Source: Pseudomonadota bacterium (GTDB lineage: Bacteria; Myxococcota_A; Polyangia; Fen-1088). Taken from it: a stretch of DNA of 47,711 nt. The translations under genes and the position numbers were made by a program. A model generated the notes under the pieces. It was not told the DNA's origin. It ran no database searches and saw only the letters and a program-made list of their open reading frames with translations. This document shows, piece by piece, positions 9,444-18,197 of this stretch; the stretch's first letter is position 1; each line of letters starts with the position of its first letter. Where the stretch lies: positions 1 to 47,711 of the forward strand of contig JADGRB010000008.1 in NCBI GenBank assembly GCA_017881315.1, written 5' to 3'.

Positions 9444-10218
9444 CCCCGACCCGCAGCGCACCGGCGCCGGCCACGATCGCGATCGACGCGAACAGCACCA
9501 ACCGCAGGGATGGCGGTGGCGGCCAGATCTCCGCCAGCTGCACCGAGAGCGAGGTCACCAGGCCCAGCGGAACGGCGATGAAGAGCTTGACGAAGTCGGG
9601 CGCTCGACGGCGGTAGGCGAAGATGTAGGCGGCGGCGCAGGCGGCCAGGGCCCAGGCCTTGAGGCGCGCCGATTCGTCGACCGGCGTCCCCGTCTGCAGC
9701 GCGAGCGGCGGCGGCCAGCGCGGCGGGCAGGTGCCGGCGACGGAGAGCTCGGCGACGGCGTAGAGCCCGTCGCCCGCGGAGGCGGAGAGGCGCAGGTAGC
9801 GTCCGGTTCCGACCAGATCGCGCGCGGTGCGCGGCTGCATGCCACGATCGCCGGTCGCGCCCGCGCTCCACAGCGGCGTGAACAGGGCGCCGTCGCGCGA
9901 CAGCTCGAGCCGATAGAGGTCGTCGCCGTCCGCTTCGATGGCGGCGCACCCGATCTGGGTGTCGCGGCCGAGATCGTAGACGACGAAGCTCTGCGGCGAA
10001 GCGAGCACGGAGGTCAGATCGGTGCGCGGCGGATCGTCGGGCGCCGCGGCGATGCCGTCGGTGAGGCGATCGACGTGGCTGACCCCCCGCGATCGGAGGG
10101 GGGACTTCCCTCTCAGCAGACCCGCCTCCGGGCTCGGTCGGCCGGCGAGCCCCGTCGCGAGCCCCGTGCAACCCGCCGCCGTCACCAGCGCCAGCGCGGC
10201 CCAGCGGCTGGATTTCAT
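9403..10218 (-). CDS. discoidin-like lipoprotein with C-terminal membrane helices
   Basis: 271 residues. The N-terminus is a likely lipoprotein signal (ALVTAAGC, Cys17). Residues 65-165 look like an F5/8 type C (galactose-binding-like) beta sandwich: SFVVYDLGRDTQIGCAAIEADG, LELSRDGALFTPLW, GRYLRLSAS. Two or three hydrophobic helices follow (around 190-255), an unusual addition. Its ATG overlaps the hemD stop (ATGA), so it is translationally coupled to haem biosynthesis, although no functional link is evident. It may bind envelope glycans. The discoidin assignment rests on pattern only. Confidence 0.6.
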   Translation of the reverse strand: MKSSRWAALALVTAAGCTGLATGLAGRPSPEAGLLRGKSPLRSRGVSHVDRLTDGIAAAPDDPPRTDLTSVLASPQSFVVYDLGRDTQIGCAAIEADGDDLYRLELSRDGALFTPLWSAGATGDRGMQPRTARDLVGTGRYLRLSASAGDGLYAVAELSVAGTCPPRWPPPLALQTGTPVDESARLKAWALAACAAAYIFAYRRRAPDFVKLFIAVPLGLVTSLSVQLAEIWPPPPSLRLVLFASIAIVAGAGALRVGVTRWRRARPRRSS

Positions 10219-11060
10219 GCCCGCGGGCCCAGCGCGGCCACCAGCGCGGCAACCAGATTGCGCATGACGAACGCCTTGTCGGGAACGACGTCGATGCGAA
10301 CGCCCCGCCCGCCCAGCGCCTCGACAACGATCGGCCCGATGGCGGCCACGCAGGCCCGGGCCAGCGCCGCCCGCAACCGATCGTCGCCACCTTCGCCTTG
10401 GCCGCCGCCCACCTGAAACAATCGATCCACCTGCGACGCGCTGGTGAAGGCGATGGCGTCGACCTGCCCGGCCTCGAGGGCGTCGATGAGCGCGACCACC
10501 GCCCCCGCGTCGCTGGCGGACGCATAGACGTAGGGCGCCACCGTCCGCACGATCGCGCCGGCGCCGTCCAGGAAATCGACCAGAGGCCGATTCGGATCCT
10601 CGCCGTAAAGCTGCACGCCCACCCGTCGCCCGCGCAGATCGAGCGCGGACAGCGTCTCGATCACGCCCGCCGAGGTCGGGGTCGGCGCGGCCAGGTCGGG
10701 GTGAAGGCCGATCTCGTGCAGCGCCCGCGCCGGCTTGGGACCGCGGGTCACCTTGCGCGCACGGCCGAGCGCGGCGACGACCGCCTCGCGCAGACCGATT
10801 CGCTCGGCCGCGGCCAGCAGGCGCCGCAACCCCTCACCCGTGAGAAAGATCAGATCGTCGAGCTCGCCGGCGGCCAGCGCCCGCAGCCAGGCCTCCACCT
10901 CGCGCTGATCCGGGGCGTCCTGGATCGCGACCAGCGGGCAGCGCCAGGTCCGCGCCCCTTCCGCCTCGATGAGCACGGCCAGGCGATCCAGCTCCCGCGC
11001 CTCGGGCAGCGCGATGGTCCGCCCCGCCAGCGGACGCGCCGAGTCGCTCACGGTGTGCAC
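10215..11060 (-). CDS. hemD: uroporphyrinogen-III synthase
   Basis: 281 residues with the two-lobed HemD layout: GRTIALPEARELDRLAVLIEAEGA at the start, FLTGEGLRRLL, ALGRARKVTRGPKPARAL in lobe 1, and the conserved DAIAFTSASQVDRLF plus AAIGPIVVEALGGRGV near the end. It converts hydroxymethylbilane to uroporphyrinogen III, the branch point of tetrapyrrole synthesis. GTG at 11060 gives a 13-nt overlap with the upstream peptidase gene; GTG at 11051 is an alternative start. No other hem gene is in the window. HemD is a divergent family, so confidence is high but not complete. Confidence 0.85.
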   Translation of the reverse strand: MHTVSDSARPLAGRTIALPEARELDRLAVLIEAEGARTWRCPLVAIQDAPDQREVEAWLRALAAGELDDLIFLTGEGLRRLLAAAERIGLREAVVAALGRARKVTRGPKPARALHEIGLHPDLAAPTPTSAGVIETLSALDLRGRRVGVQLYGEDPNRPLVDFLDGAGAIVRTVAPYVYASASDAGAVVALIDALEAGQVDAIAFTSASQVDRLFQVGGGQGEGGDDRLRAALARACVAAIGPIVVEALGGRGVRIDVVPDKAFVMRNLVAALVAALGPRA

Positions 11061-12544
11061 CCCATCGGCGGGCGCCGGTCTGCCCAGGTGGGCGACTCGA
11101 AGCTCAGCCGCTGCGCGCGATCCGCGACGCTGCGGGCAACGCCGGCCACCAGCCGCGCCACCTTGACCACCCCGTCGACGTTGATCCTGTCCCAGGTATC
11201 GCTGCCCCGATGATAGTCGCAGTGCATACCGGTGAAGAGGAACAGCGCCGGCACCCTCTTCACGATGAACGGTTGATGATCACTCCCCGGCGGCACGGCG
11301 CGTGGATAACTCAGCGTCAGCGCATCGACCACGCCCGCACCGGCGACGTTTGCCCCGTCGACGATCGCCCGCCACGGCCCCGAGGTCGCCGACCCGTTCA
11401 CCTCCAGCGCGTTTCCCTTCATCCGCCCCACCATATCCATATTCAGCATCGCGACCACCGTCTTCGGCGCGCGCGCCACGAGCGCCCGCGAGCCGGCCCA
11501 ACCTTTCTCTTCGCCGGTGAAGGCCACGAACAGGATCGTGCGGCGTGGCCGCGGGCCGGCGCCGGCCAGCGTCGCCGCGACCGCCATCATCGCCGCGGTC
11601 CCCGACGCGTTGTCGTCGGCGCCCGGGTGGAGCCGCCGGCCGTCGAGCGCGCCCCCTTCCTCGCCCCAGCCGAGGTGATCATAGTGCGCGCCCACCACCA
11701 CCGCTTCGCCTCCGAGCTTTGGATCCGACCCGCGCAGCAGGCCGATCACGTTGCGCCCCCTCACGCGGGATGGCGTCCACGCCACCGCGAAGGTCGCCCA
11801 GCCGGGGAGATCGATCGGCGGCCGCTCCCCCGATCTGAGCGCCGACTGCAGCCTGGCGACCGTCAGGTGGCGGGGCGCCAGCACGCGATCGATTGCCGAC
11901 GGCCGCACGTGAAATGAAGCGATGGCCGAGACCTCGTCGACCGCGAAAGCCGACAGCGGCTCGAGGCCCTCCGTTGTCGCGTCCGCCGCCGACCGAGCGT
12001 CGACGAAGAGCACGCCTACCGCGCCGTGCGCCACGGCCTCCCCGAGCAGCCGCGAAGTCGAGACCGACTCTGAAAGCAGGCACAAGACCACCTTTCCGCG
12101 AGCGTCGATGCCGCCGAGATCGCCGCCGACAAAAACCAGCGGGCCCCCCGCCCGTGTCGTCGCCGATCCCGCGTTGGGGACGAAATCCACACCCAGGGTC
12201 AGGGGCTCGGCGCCGAGGGCGAGACGGGTTTCCGCCGAAGCACGTTGGGGAACCGGAATGTCGACGGCCTGGAAGAAGGTGCCGCGATCGCCCGCGGCCT
12301 CCAGGCCGACCGCGGCGAAGCGCGCCGCGACGAACTCGGCCGCCTGGTCGAGCCCGGACGTGAGGGCGCCGCGGCCGTCTCGTTCGGGCGCCGACAGAAA
12401 CCGCAGGTCGGCGCGTACCACCTCGGCGTCGGTCGTCCGCACGGTGGCGCGCACGCCAGTTGGCGCGGCCACCGAGGCGACGGCGAAGCCGAACCCCAGC
12501 GCGCGCACCGTCTGCCCCCCACGAGAGATCCGCCCGCGCCGCAT
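11048..12544 (-). CDS. exported M28-family zinc metallopeptidase
   Basis: 498 residues. After a Sec-type signal (hydrophobic ALGFGFAVASVAAP), a protease-associated domain (about 120-240) is inserted before the M28 catalytic domain. Two-zinc ligands and the catalytic Glu are present: GAHYDHLGWG (His), PGADDNASGTAA (bridging Asp), FTGEEKGWAGS (Glu-Glu), NMDMVGR (Asp) and MHCDYHRGSDTWD (His). Such enzymes are aminopeptidases or carboxypeptidases acting outside the cytoplasm. ATG at 12544 is chosen because the signal peptide follows at once; open frame further upstream is a shadow of the divergent gene. The hemD gene follows with a small overlap. Confidence 0.9.
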   Translation of the reverse strand: MRRGRISRGGQTVRALGFGFAVASVAAPTGVRATVRTTDAEVVRADLRFLSAPERDGRGALTSGLDQAAEFVAARFAAVGLEAAGDRGTFFQAVDIPVPQRASAETRLALGAEPLTLGVDFVPNAGSATTRAGGPLVFVGGDLGGIDARGKVVLCLLSESVSTSRLLGEAVAHGAVGVLFVDARSAADATTEGLEPLSAFAVDEVSAIASFHVRPSAIDRVLAPRHLTVARLQSALRSGERPPIDLPGWATFAVAWTPSRVRGRNVIGLLRGSDPKLGGEAVVVGAHYDHLGWGEEGGALDGRRLHPGADDNASGTAAMMAVAATLAGAGPRPRRTILFVAFTGEEKGWAGSRALVARAPKTVVAMLNMDMVGRMKGNALEVNGSATSGPWRAIVDGANVAGAGVVDALTLSYPRAVPPGSDHQPFIVKRVPALFLFTGMHCDYHRGSDTWDRINVDGVVKVARLVAGVARSVADRAQRLSFESPTWADRRPPMGCTP

Positions 12545-12622
12545 GATCTCGATCGATATTTTTAGGGTATGGTCCCGTCGCCAGCAAGGACCCCCGGAAC
12601 CTCCAAGGAAAACCAAGCACCC

Positions 12623-13669
12623 ATGACGGCCAAGGACAAGGAAACGAAGCGAGCGAAGCCCAAGTCCTCCCAGTCCGAGGCGCCCAAGGAGCTCAAGGAG
12701 CCCAGCCCCGAGGAGGCCCGGGTTCGCCTCGCCGCCACCGGCCGCAACGATTCCTGCCCCTGCGGTTCGGGCAAGAAATACAAGAAGTGTCATCTGCCCG
12801 TCGATGAGCGGGCCGCCGCGCCGGCGCCCACCGCGCCGGACGCGCAGGAGCTGCTCCAGAACGCATGGCGACTCTTCGAGCAGCGCCGGCCCGGCGCCGC
12901 CGAGAAGGAGTTCCGCGCCGCCCTGGCGGTTGCGCCAGATCTCACCGACGCCCGGGTCGGCATCGGCATGTCCCGTCTCGCGGCGGGCAACGCGGACGGC
13001 GCCAAGGAAGAGCTCGGCACGGTGCTGGCCGCCGGCGAAGCCAAGGCGGCGGAGCTCCGCGCCAAGGGAACCAAGGACGCCTTCAGCCAGCCCGAGGTGC
13101 AGCCCTACATCCGCGCCGCGCACGCGCTCGGCTGCCTGGCCTACGACGAGGAGCGCTACGAGGACGCGGCCAAGGATCTGGGGCGCGTGTACGACATCGA
13201 CGAGGGGACCGTCGGAATCGAGGCGCGCCTCATCGCCGCCAAGGCGCTCATGAAGCTCGAGCGCGGCGCCGACGCCGCAGCCCTGCTCGAGCCCGCCACC
13301 AAGCTCGAGACCGGCAAGGGACGCGCCGATCTGGGCCTGGCGCTGGCCCGCTTCTCGGCCGGCTCCGAACCGGAAGCCGAGGCGTCGCTCAACGTCGCGC
13401 TCGACGCGAACCCGCACTATGGAAAGGCGCTCCTCGGCCGGGTCCGCCGGCGCGTCGAGAACGTCGCCGCCGCGCAGCCCGGATCGCTCGAAGAGGCGCT
13501 GCTCTACACCCAGACCTACGGCGACGTCTGGACCGACGCGGCCAAGGCGTTCCTCGAGAAGGTCCTGGACGGGCGCGCAGAGACCAAGCGCGGCGCGCCG
13601 CCGGCCGAGCCCACCGAGGACGCGACCGCCGCGGACGCGGCCGCCGCGGACGTTCCCCCGCCGGCCTGA
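12623..13669 (+). CDS. SEC-C motif protein with TPR-like repeats
   Basis: 348 residues from ATG 12623, preceded by AAGGA; an in-frame ATG at 12569 would add 18 residues but has no ribosome site. A Lys/Glu/Pro-rich N-terminus leads to a SEC-C zinc motif, NDSCPCGSGKKYKKCH (Cys45, Cys47, Cys56, His57), the type found at the end of SecA. The remainder (70-325) is Ala-rich helical repeats in the style of tetratricopeptide repeats, then an acidic Ala-rich tail. The SEC-C module binds zinc and often ribosomes or SecB. Here it is N-terminal, so a binding or scaffold role is inferred, not an enzyme. Confidence 0.75.
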   Translation: MTAKDKETKRAKPKSSQSEAPKELKEPSPEEARVRLAATGRNDSCPCGSGKKYKKCHLPVDERAAAPAPTAPDAQELLQNAWRLFEQRRPGAAEKEFRAALAVAPDLTDARVGIGMSRLAAGNADGAKEELGTVLAAGEAKAAELRAKGTKDAFSQPEVQPYIRAAHALGCLAYDEERYEDAAKDLGRVYDIDEGTVGIEARLIAAKALMKLERGADAAALLEPATKLETGKGRADLGLALARFSAGSEPEAEASLNVALDANPHYGKALLGRVRRRVENVAAAQPGSLEEALLYTQTYGDVWTDAAKAFLEKVLDGRAETKRGAPPAEPTEDATAADAAAADVPPPA

Positions 13670-13713
13670 TCACGTCCGTCGGCGGACCATCGGCGGGCCA
13701 CTCGCGGGCCCGA

Positions 13714-14340
13714 TCACTTCTTGGCGGACTTCAGCTCGGCCAGCCAGTCCTCGATCTTCTTGGTGCGCTTGTCGAGCTCGGCGTTCTGTTCGGTGAGCGC
13801 CTGCTTGTCGCCGCCCAGCGAGGACGACAGAGCGTCAGGAAAGTCGTTCGCCAGCGCGTTCAGCATCACGTCGTAGTCGGTGGTGACGTTCGAGTTGCCG
13901 CCCTTGGGATCGATGGTCGCCATCTTCTTGGCGGTCGCCTCGATCGCCTTCTGCTGCGCCCCCCGGATCTTCTCGACGTCATCCTTGGTCTTGGCCTTGT
14001 CGTAGGCCGCCCGGTACTTCTTGATCGCGGCGAAGGTCTCCTTGTGCAGCGGCAGCTTCCCCTTGTCGTAAGCCAACAGGCGCTTCTGCTCCTCGCCGGC
14101 CAGCTCGGTGGCCAGCTTCTTGTCGGCGGCCTGACGCTTGGCGATCCGATCGGCCAACGAGAGGCCGTCGGGGTTGGCGACCATCTTGGGCTTGGCGGCC
14201 GCATCGACTGGCGCCGGCGGCGGCGCCGGTGGCGGCGCGGCGACCGGGGCCGGCGGCGGGCTCGGCGGCGCCTCCTTCGAACAGGCGACCGCGAACCCCA
14301 TCCCGAAAATCAACGCCCAGCTGGCAATCGCTCCACGCAT
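13714..14340 (-). CDS. hypothetical helical lipoprotein
   Basis: 208 residues. A lipoprotein signal ends at the lipobox AVAC (Cys20), followed by a Pro/Ala-rich flexible linker of about 30 residues and a charged, Lys-rich helical domain likely to form coiled coil (LADRIAKRQAADKKLATELAG and later QNAELDKRTKKIEDWLAEL). No family is recognised. It converges on the SEC-C gene and has its own divergent upstream region facing the release-factor-like gene. A periplasm-facing structural role is plausible only by its shape. Confidence 0.65.
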   Translation of the reverse strand: MRGAIASWALIFGMGFAVACSKEAPPSPPPAPVAAPPPAPPPAPVDAAAKPKMVANPDGLSLADRIAKRQAADKKLATELAGEEQKRLLAYDKGKLPLHKETFAAIKKYRAAYDKAKTKDDVEKIRGAQQKAIEATAKKMATIDPKGGNSNVTTDYDVMLNALANDFPDALSSSLGGDKQALTEQNAELDKRTKKIEDWLAELKSAKK

Positions 14341-14439
14341 GAGGACCTCCCGCGCCGGTTCGGCGACGGCGCAGTATCGACAAGCCCGCCGCCGGACGCA
14401 ACCCCACCGGCTCGCCCGAGCGGCTATCCTAGCGAGGCG

Positions 14440-14841
14440 ATGCCTCTATTTGGTGACAGGGCGCGGAGCCTCGGTGAGCGCCTGGCGCGGCTCGGCGTGC
14501 GCGACGAGGATCTGGAGGAGAGCTTCGTCCACGCGGGGGGCAAGGGCGGGCAGAACGTCAACAAGGTCGCCACCTGCGTGGTGCTGGTTCACCGCCCGAC
14601 CCGGATCGCCGTCAAGTGCCAGCGGGAGCGGACGCAGGGGGCGAACCGGCTCATCGCGCGGCAGATGCTGGCCGACAAGATCGAAGAGATGCGCCTCGGA
14701 GCGGCGAGCCGGCGGCAGCAGGAGGCCGAGAAGATCAGGCGGCAGAAGCGGCGCCGCTCGCGGCGGTCGAAGCAGAGGATGATGCAGGACAAGCACGCGG
14801 TCTCCGCCAAGAAGGCGATGCGCGGCAAAGTCGATGAGTGA
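14440..14841 (+). CDS. peptide chain release factor-like protein (GGQ domain)
   Basis: 133 residues made of little more than the RF-1 catalytic domain: HAGGKGGQNVNKVATCVVLVHRPT with the catalytic GGQ at 36-38, followed by a strongly basic tail (EKIRRQKRRRSRRSKQR). It lacks the stop-codon-reading domain of RF1/RF2. In known relatives (ArfB/YaeJ, ICT1, C12orf65) this build hydrolyses peptidyl-tRNA on stalled ribosomes, the tail probing the empty mRNA channel. The N-terminal section before GGQ is longer than in ArfB, nearer the PrfH/C12orf65 style. ATG 14440 has GAGG-like sequence upstream. It overlaps the next gene by 8 nt. Confidence 0.8.
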   Translation: MPLFGDRARSLGERLARLGVRDEDLEESFVHAGGKGGQNVNKVATCVVLVHRPTRIAVKCQRERTQGANRLIARQMLADKIEEMRLGAASRRQQEAEKIRRQKRRRSRRSKQRMMQDKHAVSAKKAMRGKVDE

Positions 14842-15616
14842 AGGCGGCGGCGCCGATCTCTACGCGGCGCTGGCCCCCATCTACGACGACTGGCAGGCGA
14901 GCGACGGGATGACGCCGTTCGCGTTGGTCACCGCCGCCAGGCTGGCGCCGGTACTCGAGCGCGAGGCCGCGGCGCCCGCGCCCCTGCCCCGCCCGTTTTC
15001 GTTTCTCGAGATCGGGTGCGGCACCGGCACGCTGCTGGGCGCGCTTCGGGCGGCACAGCCGACCTGGCGCCTGGCCGGCGCCGATGCCAGCGCCGCGATG
15101 CTGGGTGTGGCGGCGGGCAAACCCGGGCTCCGCCGGGTGGCCCTGGCGCGGGCCAGGCTGGAGCAACCGCTGCCCTTCGCCCGAGGCTTCGACGTCGCGG
15201 GCGTCTTCTACGACACGCTCAACCATCTGGCCGATCCGCCCGCGCTGGCCCGGGCGTTCGCGGCGCTGTCGGACGTCCTCCGGCCGGGTGGCCTGCTGGT
15301 CTTCGATGTCACCAACCTGCTCGGCTTCGAACGCTGGTGGCGTGGCCGGAACGAGTTTTCGGGCCGGCGCTGGCGCATCTCGGTCGACGCGCGCTTCGAT
15401 CCGACCTCCCGCCTGGGCCGAGCCGAGGTGACCATCGCCGGAGAAGAGAGGGCGCGATCGTTTCACCTGATCGAGCGCTATCTGTCCAGCGCCGACATCC
15501 GGGGCGGTCTGACGTCGGCCGGGTTCACGGTCGAACGAACGGAAGGCTGGGCTCCATTTACGAATGACGTGGAGGGGAAAACATGGTGGGTGGCTCGTCT
15601 CGGCCCCAAATCGTGA
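14834..15616 (+). CDS. class I SAM-dependent methyltransferase
   Basis: 260 residues with a Rossmann methyltransferase core: motif I FLEIGCGTGTLLGAL (residues 58-70), acidic ribose contact in LAGADASAAML, a FYDTLNHLADP motif and LRPGGLLVFDVTN. The substrate is not evident. It lacks the NPPY motif of PrmC, so it is probably not the enzyme that methylates the GGQ glutamine, even though its gene overlaps that of a GGQ protein. The FDVTN and SADIRGGLTSAGF segments resemble small-molecule or tRNA-associated methyltransferases. Translational coupling with the release-factor-like gene suggests shared timing. Confidence 0.8.
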   Translation: MSEGGGADLYAALAPIYDDWQASDGMTPFALVTAARLAPVLEREAAAPAPLPRPFSFLEIGCGTGTLLGALRAAQPTWRLAGADASAAMLGVAAGKPGLRRVALARARLEQPLPFARGFDVAGVFYDTLNHLADPPALARAFAALSDVLRPGGLLVFDVTNLLGFERWWRGRNEFSGRRWRISVDARFDPTSRLGRAEVTIAGEERARSFHLIERYLSSADIRGGLTSAGFTVERTEGWAPFTNDVEGKTWWVARLGPKS

Positions 15617-15653
15617 GCGGATCATCAAATCGACACGGATTTATGCGCCAGCT

Positions 15654-15743
15654 ATGAGAGCACTGCGTTATTTCGTCGAAATCGTCACTAACTTTGGTAT
15701 GGCCATCCACAAACCTCTGGACGAGGTACCCAAGTTGACGTAG
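15654..15743 (+). CDS. possible leader peptide of ilvB
   Basis: A 29-codon ORF (ATG AGA GCA ... AAG TTG ACG TAG) ends one base before a hairpin that in turn precedes the ilvB ribosome site. Eight of its 29 residues are Leu, Val or Ile. It has no strong Shine-Dalgarno sequence and its codons are much less GC-rich at the third position than those of neighbouring genes, so it may be a chance ORF in a regulatory leader rather than a translated one. Confidence 0.3.
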   Translation: MRALRYFVEIVTNFGMAIHKPLDEVPKLT

Positions 15744-15767
15744 CTTTCCTTCGCACTCGAAAGAAAG
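15744..15767 (+). promoter_or_regulatory. hairpin in the ilvB leader
   Basis: CTTTCCTTCG (15744-15753) pairs with CGAAAGAAAG (15758-15767) over a CACT loop with 9 of 10 pairs. It starts directly after the TAG of the small upstream ORF and ends within the GTGAGG ribosome-binding region, so pairing would compete with ilvB initiation. There is no U-tract, so it would act on translation rather than as an intrinsic terminator. Confidence 0.5.
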
Positions 15768-15778
15768 TGAGGTTCCCC

Positions 15779-17563
15779 GTGTCCGTAACCCCCCTGGCCC
15801 ACAAGACACCTTCCGAAAAGCCCGCCACCCGGTCGGCGCCGGTCTCCGCGCCGGCGAAGCTGCAGACCGGAGCCGAGGCGCTCATCCGCTGTCTGGAACG
15901 GGAAGGGGTCGAATACGTCTTCGGGCTTTCGGGCGGCGCCGCGATGCCGATCTTCGACGCGCTCGTCGATTCGAAGATCAAGCTGATCTTGGTCCGGCAC
16001 GAGCAGGGCGCCACGCACATGGCGGACGGTTACGCGCGCGCGACCGGCAAGCCGGGCGTGGTGCTGGTGACCTCGGGCCCGGGCGCGACCAACACCGTGA
16101 CCGGCATGCTGACCGCGCTGATGGATTCGGTGCCGATGATCGTGCTCACCGGCCAGACCATCTCGCCGATGCTGGGCAAGGACGCGTTTCAGGAAGCCGA
16201 CGTCACCGGCATCACCTACCCGGTCGTCAAGCACTCCTACCTGGTGAAGAACGCCAACGACATTCCGCGGATTGCCCGCGAGGCATTCTACCTGGCGACC
16301 TCGGGCCGCCCCGGGCCGGTGCTCATCGATCTGCCGAAGGACATCACCAGCGGGCCCTGCAGCGCGCCGTTCGTCGACACGGTCGACCTGCCCGGCTACA
16401 CGATCCCCGGCCACGCCGATCCGGAGGGGATCAAGAAGACCGCCGCGCTCCTGGCCAGGAGCCGGAGGCCGGTGCTCTACGTCGGTCACGGCGCCGTCAT
16501 CTCGGGCGCGGGGCCGGCGATCCTGCAGCTGGCGGAAAAACTTCAGGCGCCGATCGTGAACACACTGCTCGGCAAGGGCGCGGTCCCGGAGGACCATCCG
16601 CTGCACCAGGGGATGCTGGGCATGCACGGCACCGCCTACGCCAACAAGACGGTGATGGACTGCGACCTCATCATGGCGATCGGCGCCCGCTGGGACGATC
16701 GCATCACCGGCAAGCTCAGCGAGTTCTGCGTGGGCGCAACCAAGATCCACGTCGACATCGACGTGGCGGAGTTCAACAAGATCGTCCGCCCCGACGTGAG
16801 CCTGGCGGGCGACGCGCGCCTCGTGATCGAGGATCTCTTGCCGCTGGTGGGCAAGCTCGACACGGCCGACTGGCTCAAGCAGATCACCGATTGGCGTCGG
16901 CAGTTCCCGCTCAAGTACGCCAAGCGCGGCGGCCTGCGCGCACAGCACGTGCTCGACCGGCTGGATGCCCTGGGCGGGCGCGACTGCATCCTCGCTACCG
17001 ACGTCGGTCAGCATCAGATGTGGGCGGCGCAGTTCTGCCGGACCACCAAGAACCGCCACTGGTTGTCGTCGGGCGGCGCCGGCACCATGGGCTACGGCTT
17101 CCCGGCGGCCATCGGGGCGCAGTTCGCCTGCCCCGACAAGAAGGTCTGGTCGATCTCGGGCGACGGCGGCTTTCAGATGACGATGATGGAGCTGGCCACG
17201 GCGGCGCTGCACAAGCTGCCGGTCAAGATCCTGATCATCAACAACAGCTACCTGGGCATGGTGCGCCAGTGGCAGGAGCTGTTCTTCGAGAACCGCCTCT
17301 CCGGCGTCGACCTGGAAGGGAATCCGGACTTCGTCAAGCTGGCGGGCGCCTACGGCATCAAGGGCTGGCACATCCGGCGGCCGGCGGACGTCGACCGCGT
17401 GATCAAGGCGGCCATGGCCTGGAACGAAGGCCCCTGCCTCATCGAGGCCGAGGTGATCAAGGAGGACAACGTGTTCCCGATGATCCCGGCGGGCGCCGCG
17501 CTGCGGGACATGCTCATCGAACGCCCCAAGCAGAAGATGGCCAAGCCCGAAGGGAGCACCTAG
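15779..17563 (+). CDS. ilvB: acetolactate synthase large subunit
   Basis: 594 residues with the three thiamine-diphosphate enzyme domains: N-terminal pyrimidine-binding domain with the catalytic Glu in [18 protein letters not shown], central FAD-type domain, and C-terminal pyrophosphate domain with [14 protein letters not shown]...[13 protein letters not shown]. It joins two pyruvates, or pyruvate and 2-oxobutyrate, in the first common step of Val, Leu and Ile synthesis. GTG 15779 is preferred over GTG 15767 because GAGG (15769-15772) lies 6 nt before it. The small subunit gene follows 2 nt after the stop. A short Pro/Ala-rich N-terminal extension precedes the domain. Confidence 0.95.
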   Translation: MSVTPLAHKTPSEKPATRSAPVSAPAKLQTGAEALIRCLEREGVEYVFGLSGGAAMPIFDALVDSKIKLILVRHEQGATHMADGYARATGKPGVVLVTSGPGATNTVTGMLTALMDSVPMIVLTGQTISPMLGKDAFQEADVTGITYPVVKHSYLVKNANDIPRIAREAFYLATSGRPGPVLIDLPKDITSGPCSAPFVDTVDLPGYTIPGHADPEGIKKTAALLARSRRPVLYVGHGAVISGAGPAILQLAEKLQAPIVNTLLGKGAVPEDHPLHQGMLGMHGTAYANKTVMDCDLIMAIGARWDDRITGKLSEFCVGATKIHVDIDVAEFNKIVRPDVSLAGDARLVIEDLLPLVGKLDTADWLKQITDWRRQFPLKYAKRGGLRAQHVLDRLDALGGRDCILATDVGQHQMWAAQFCRTTKNRHWLSSGGAGTMGYGFPAAIGAQFACPDKKVWSISGDGGFQMTMMELATAALHKLPVKILIINNSYLGMVRQWQELFFENRLSGVDLEGNPDFVKLAGAYGIKGWHIRRPADVDRVIKAAMAWNEGPCLIEAEVIKEDNVFPMIPAGAALRDMLIERPKQKMAKPEGST

Positions 17564-17565
17564 AG

Positions 17566-18099
17566 ATGTCGGCCGCCGCTTTGAACATCGCGCCGCTGAT
17601 GCCGCCGGCGCCCTTCCATACGCTGTCGATCCTGGTGCGGAACAAGCCGGGCGTGCTGGTCCGGGTCGCGCTGATCTTTTCGCGGCGCGGCTACAACATC
17701 GAGAGCCTGGTGGTGAGCGCCGACGTCGCCAATGGCGACTTCTCGCGCATGACCATCACCTGCAGCGGCGATCCGGAGACGCTGGAGCAGATCATCAAGC
17801 AGGTGACCAAGCTCATCGACGTGGTGCACGCCTACGACCACACCGGCCAGTCGGTCTACGAGACGGAGGTCGCGCTCGTGAAGCTGAAATGCAAGGTCGC
17901 GGACCGGACCGAGATCCTTCAGATCGCCGAGCTCTACAGCGCCAAGGTGGTCGATTACGGCGTCGATTCGATGATCATCCGGATCGTGGGCGCCGCGGAG
18001 AAGCTGGACATCTTCCTGAGCCTGCTCGGGACCTATCAGATCGTCGAGCTGGTCCGCTCGGGCAAGGTCCTCATGACCCGCGGGCTCGAAACGACTTAG
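17566..18099 (+). CDS. ilvN: acetolactate synthase small (regulatory) subunit
   Basis: 177 residues: an N-terminal ACT domain (about 20-95, HTLSILVRNKPGVLVRVALIFSRRGYNIESLVV) and the C-terminal half of the IlvN/IlvH family (VALVKLKCKVADRTEILQIAELY...). It activates the catalytic subunit and gives feedback inhibition by valine. It follows ilvB after 2 nt with GGGAGC upstream as ribosome site, clearly one operon. Its TAG stop is followed two bases later by a perfect hairpin. Confidence 0.95.
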   Translation: MSAAALNIAPLMPPAPFHTLSILVRNKPGVLVRVALIFSRRGYNIESLVVSADVANGDFSRMTITCSGDPETLEQIIKQVTKLIDVVHAYDHTGQSVYETEVALVKLKCKVADRTEILQIAELYSAKVVDYGVDSMIIRIVGAAEKLDIFLSLLGTYQIVELVRSGKVLMTRGLETT

Positions 18100-18101
18100 T
18101 T

Positions 18102-18122
18102 CGGGACCCTGGGAGGGTCCCG
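18102..18122 (+). terminator. hairpin 2 nt after the ilvN stop
   Basis: CGGGACCCT (18102-18110), loop GGG, AGGGTCCCG (18114-18122): a perfect 9-bp stem. It lacks a U-tract, so it may be a Rho-assisted terminator or an mRNA 3'-end stabiliser. The same hairpin occurs at 20739-20719 after the pfkB-like gene. Confidence 0.6.
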
Positions 18123-18124
18123 AG

Positions 18125-18141
18125 CCCGACGCGATCTAGTT
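18125..18141. repeat. inverted repeat, left copy, flanking the sulfatase gene
   Basis: CCCGACGCGATCTAGTT is matched exactly, in inverted orientation, by AACTAGATCGCGTCGGG at 20623-20639. It is followed by a second partial copy of the TAGTTCGGGACCCT motif (to 18150) that begins the ilvN hairpin. Confidence 0.8.
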
Positions 18142-18158
18142 CGGGACCCTCGGAGTTC

Positions 18159-18185
18159 TTGACGCCGGAGAACGGTCGCGATACT
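18159..18185 (+). promoter_or_regulatory. possible promoter of the sulfatase gene
   Basis: TTGACG (18159-18164) is followed after 15 nt by GATACT (18180-18185), upstream of the proposed TTG start. The short spacing makes this tentative. Confidence 0.3.
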
Positions 18186-18197
18186 TGCGAAAGCGGC

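Noticed and set aside
14834-15616. PrmC identity for the methyltransferase next to the GGQ gene
   Set aside because: The diagnostic NPPY motif is missing, and the motif IV region reads differently.
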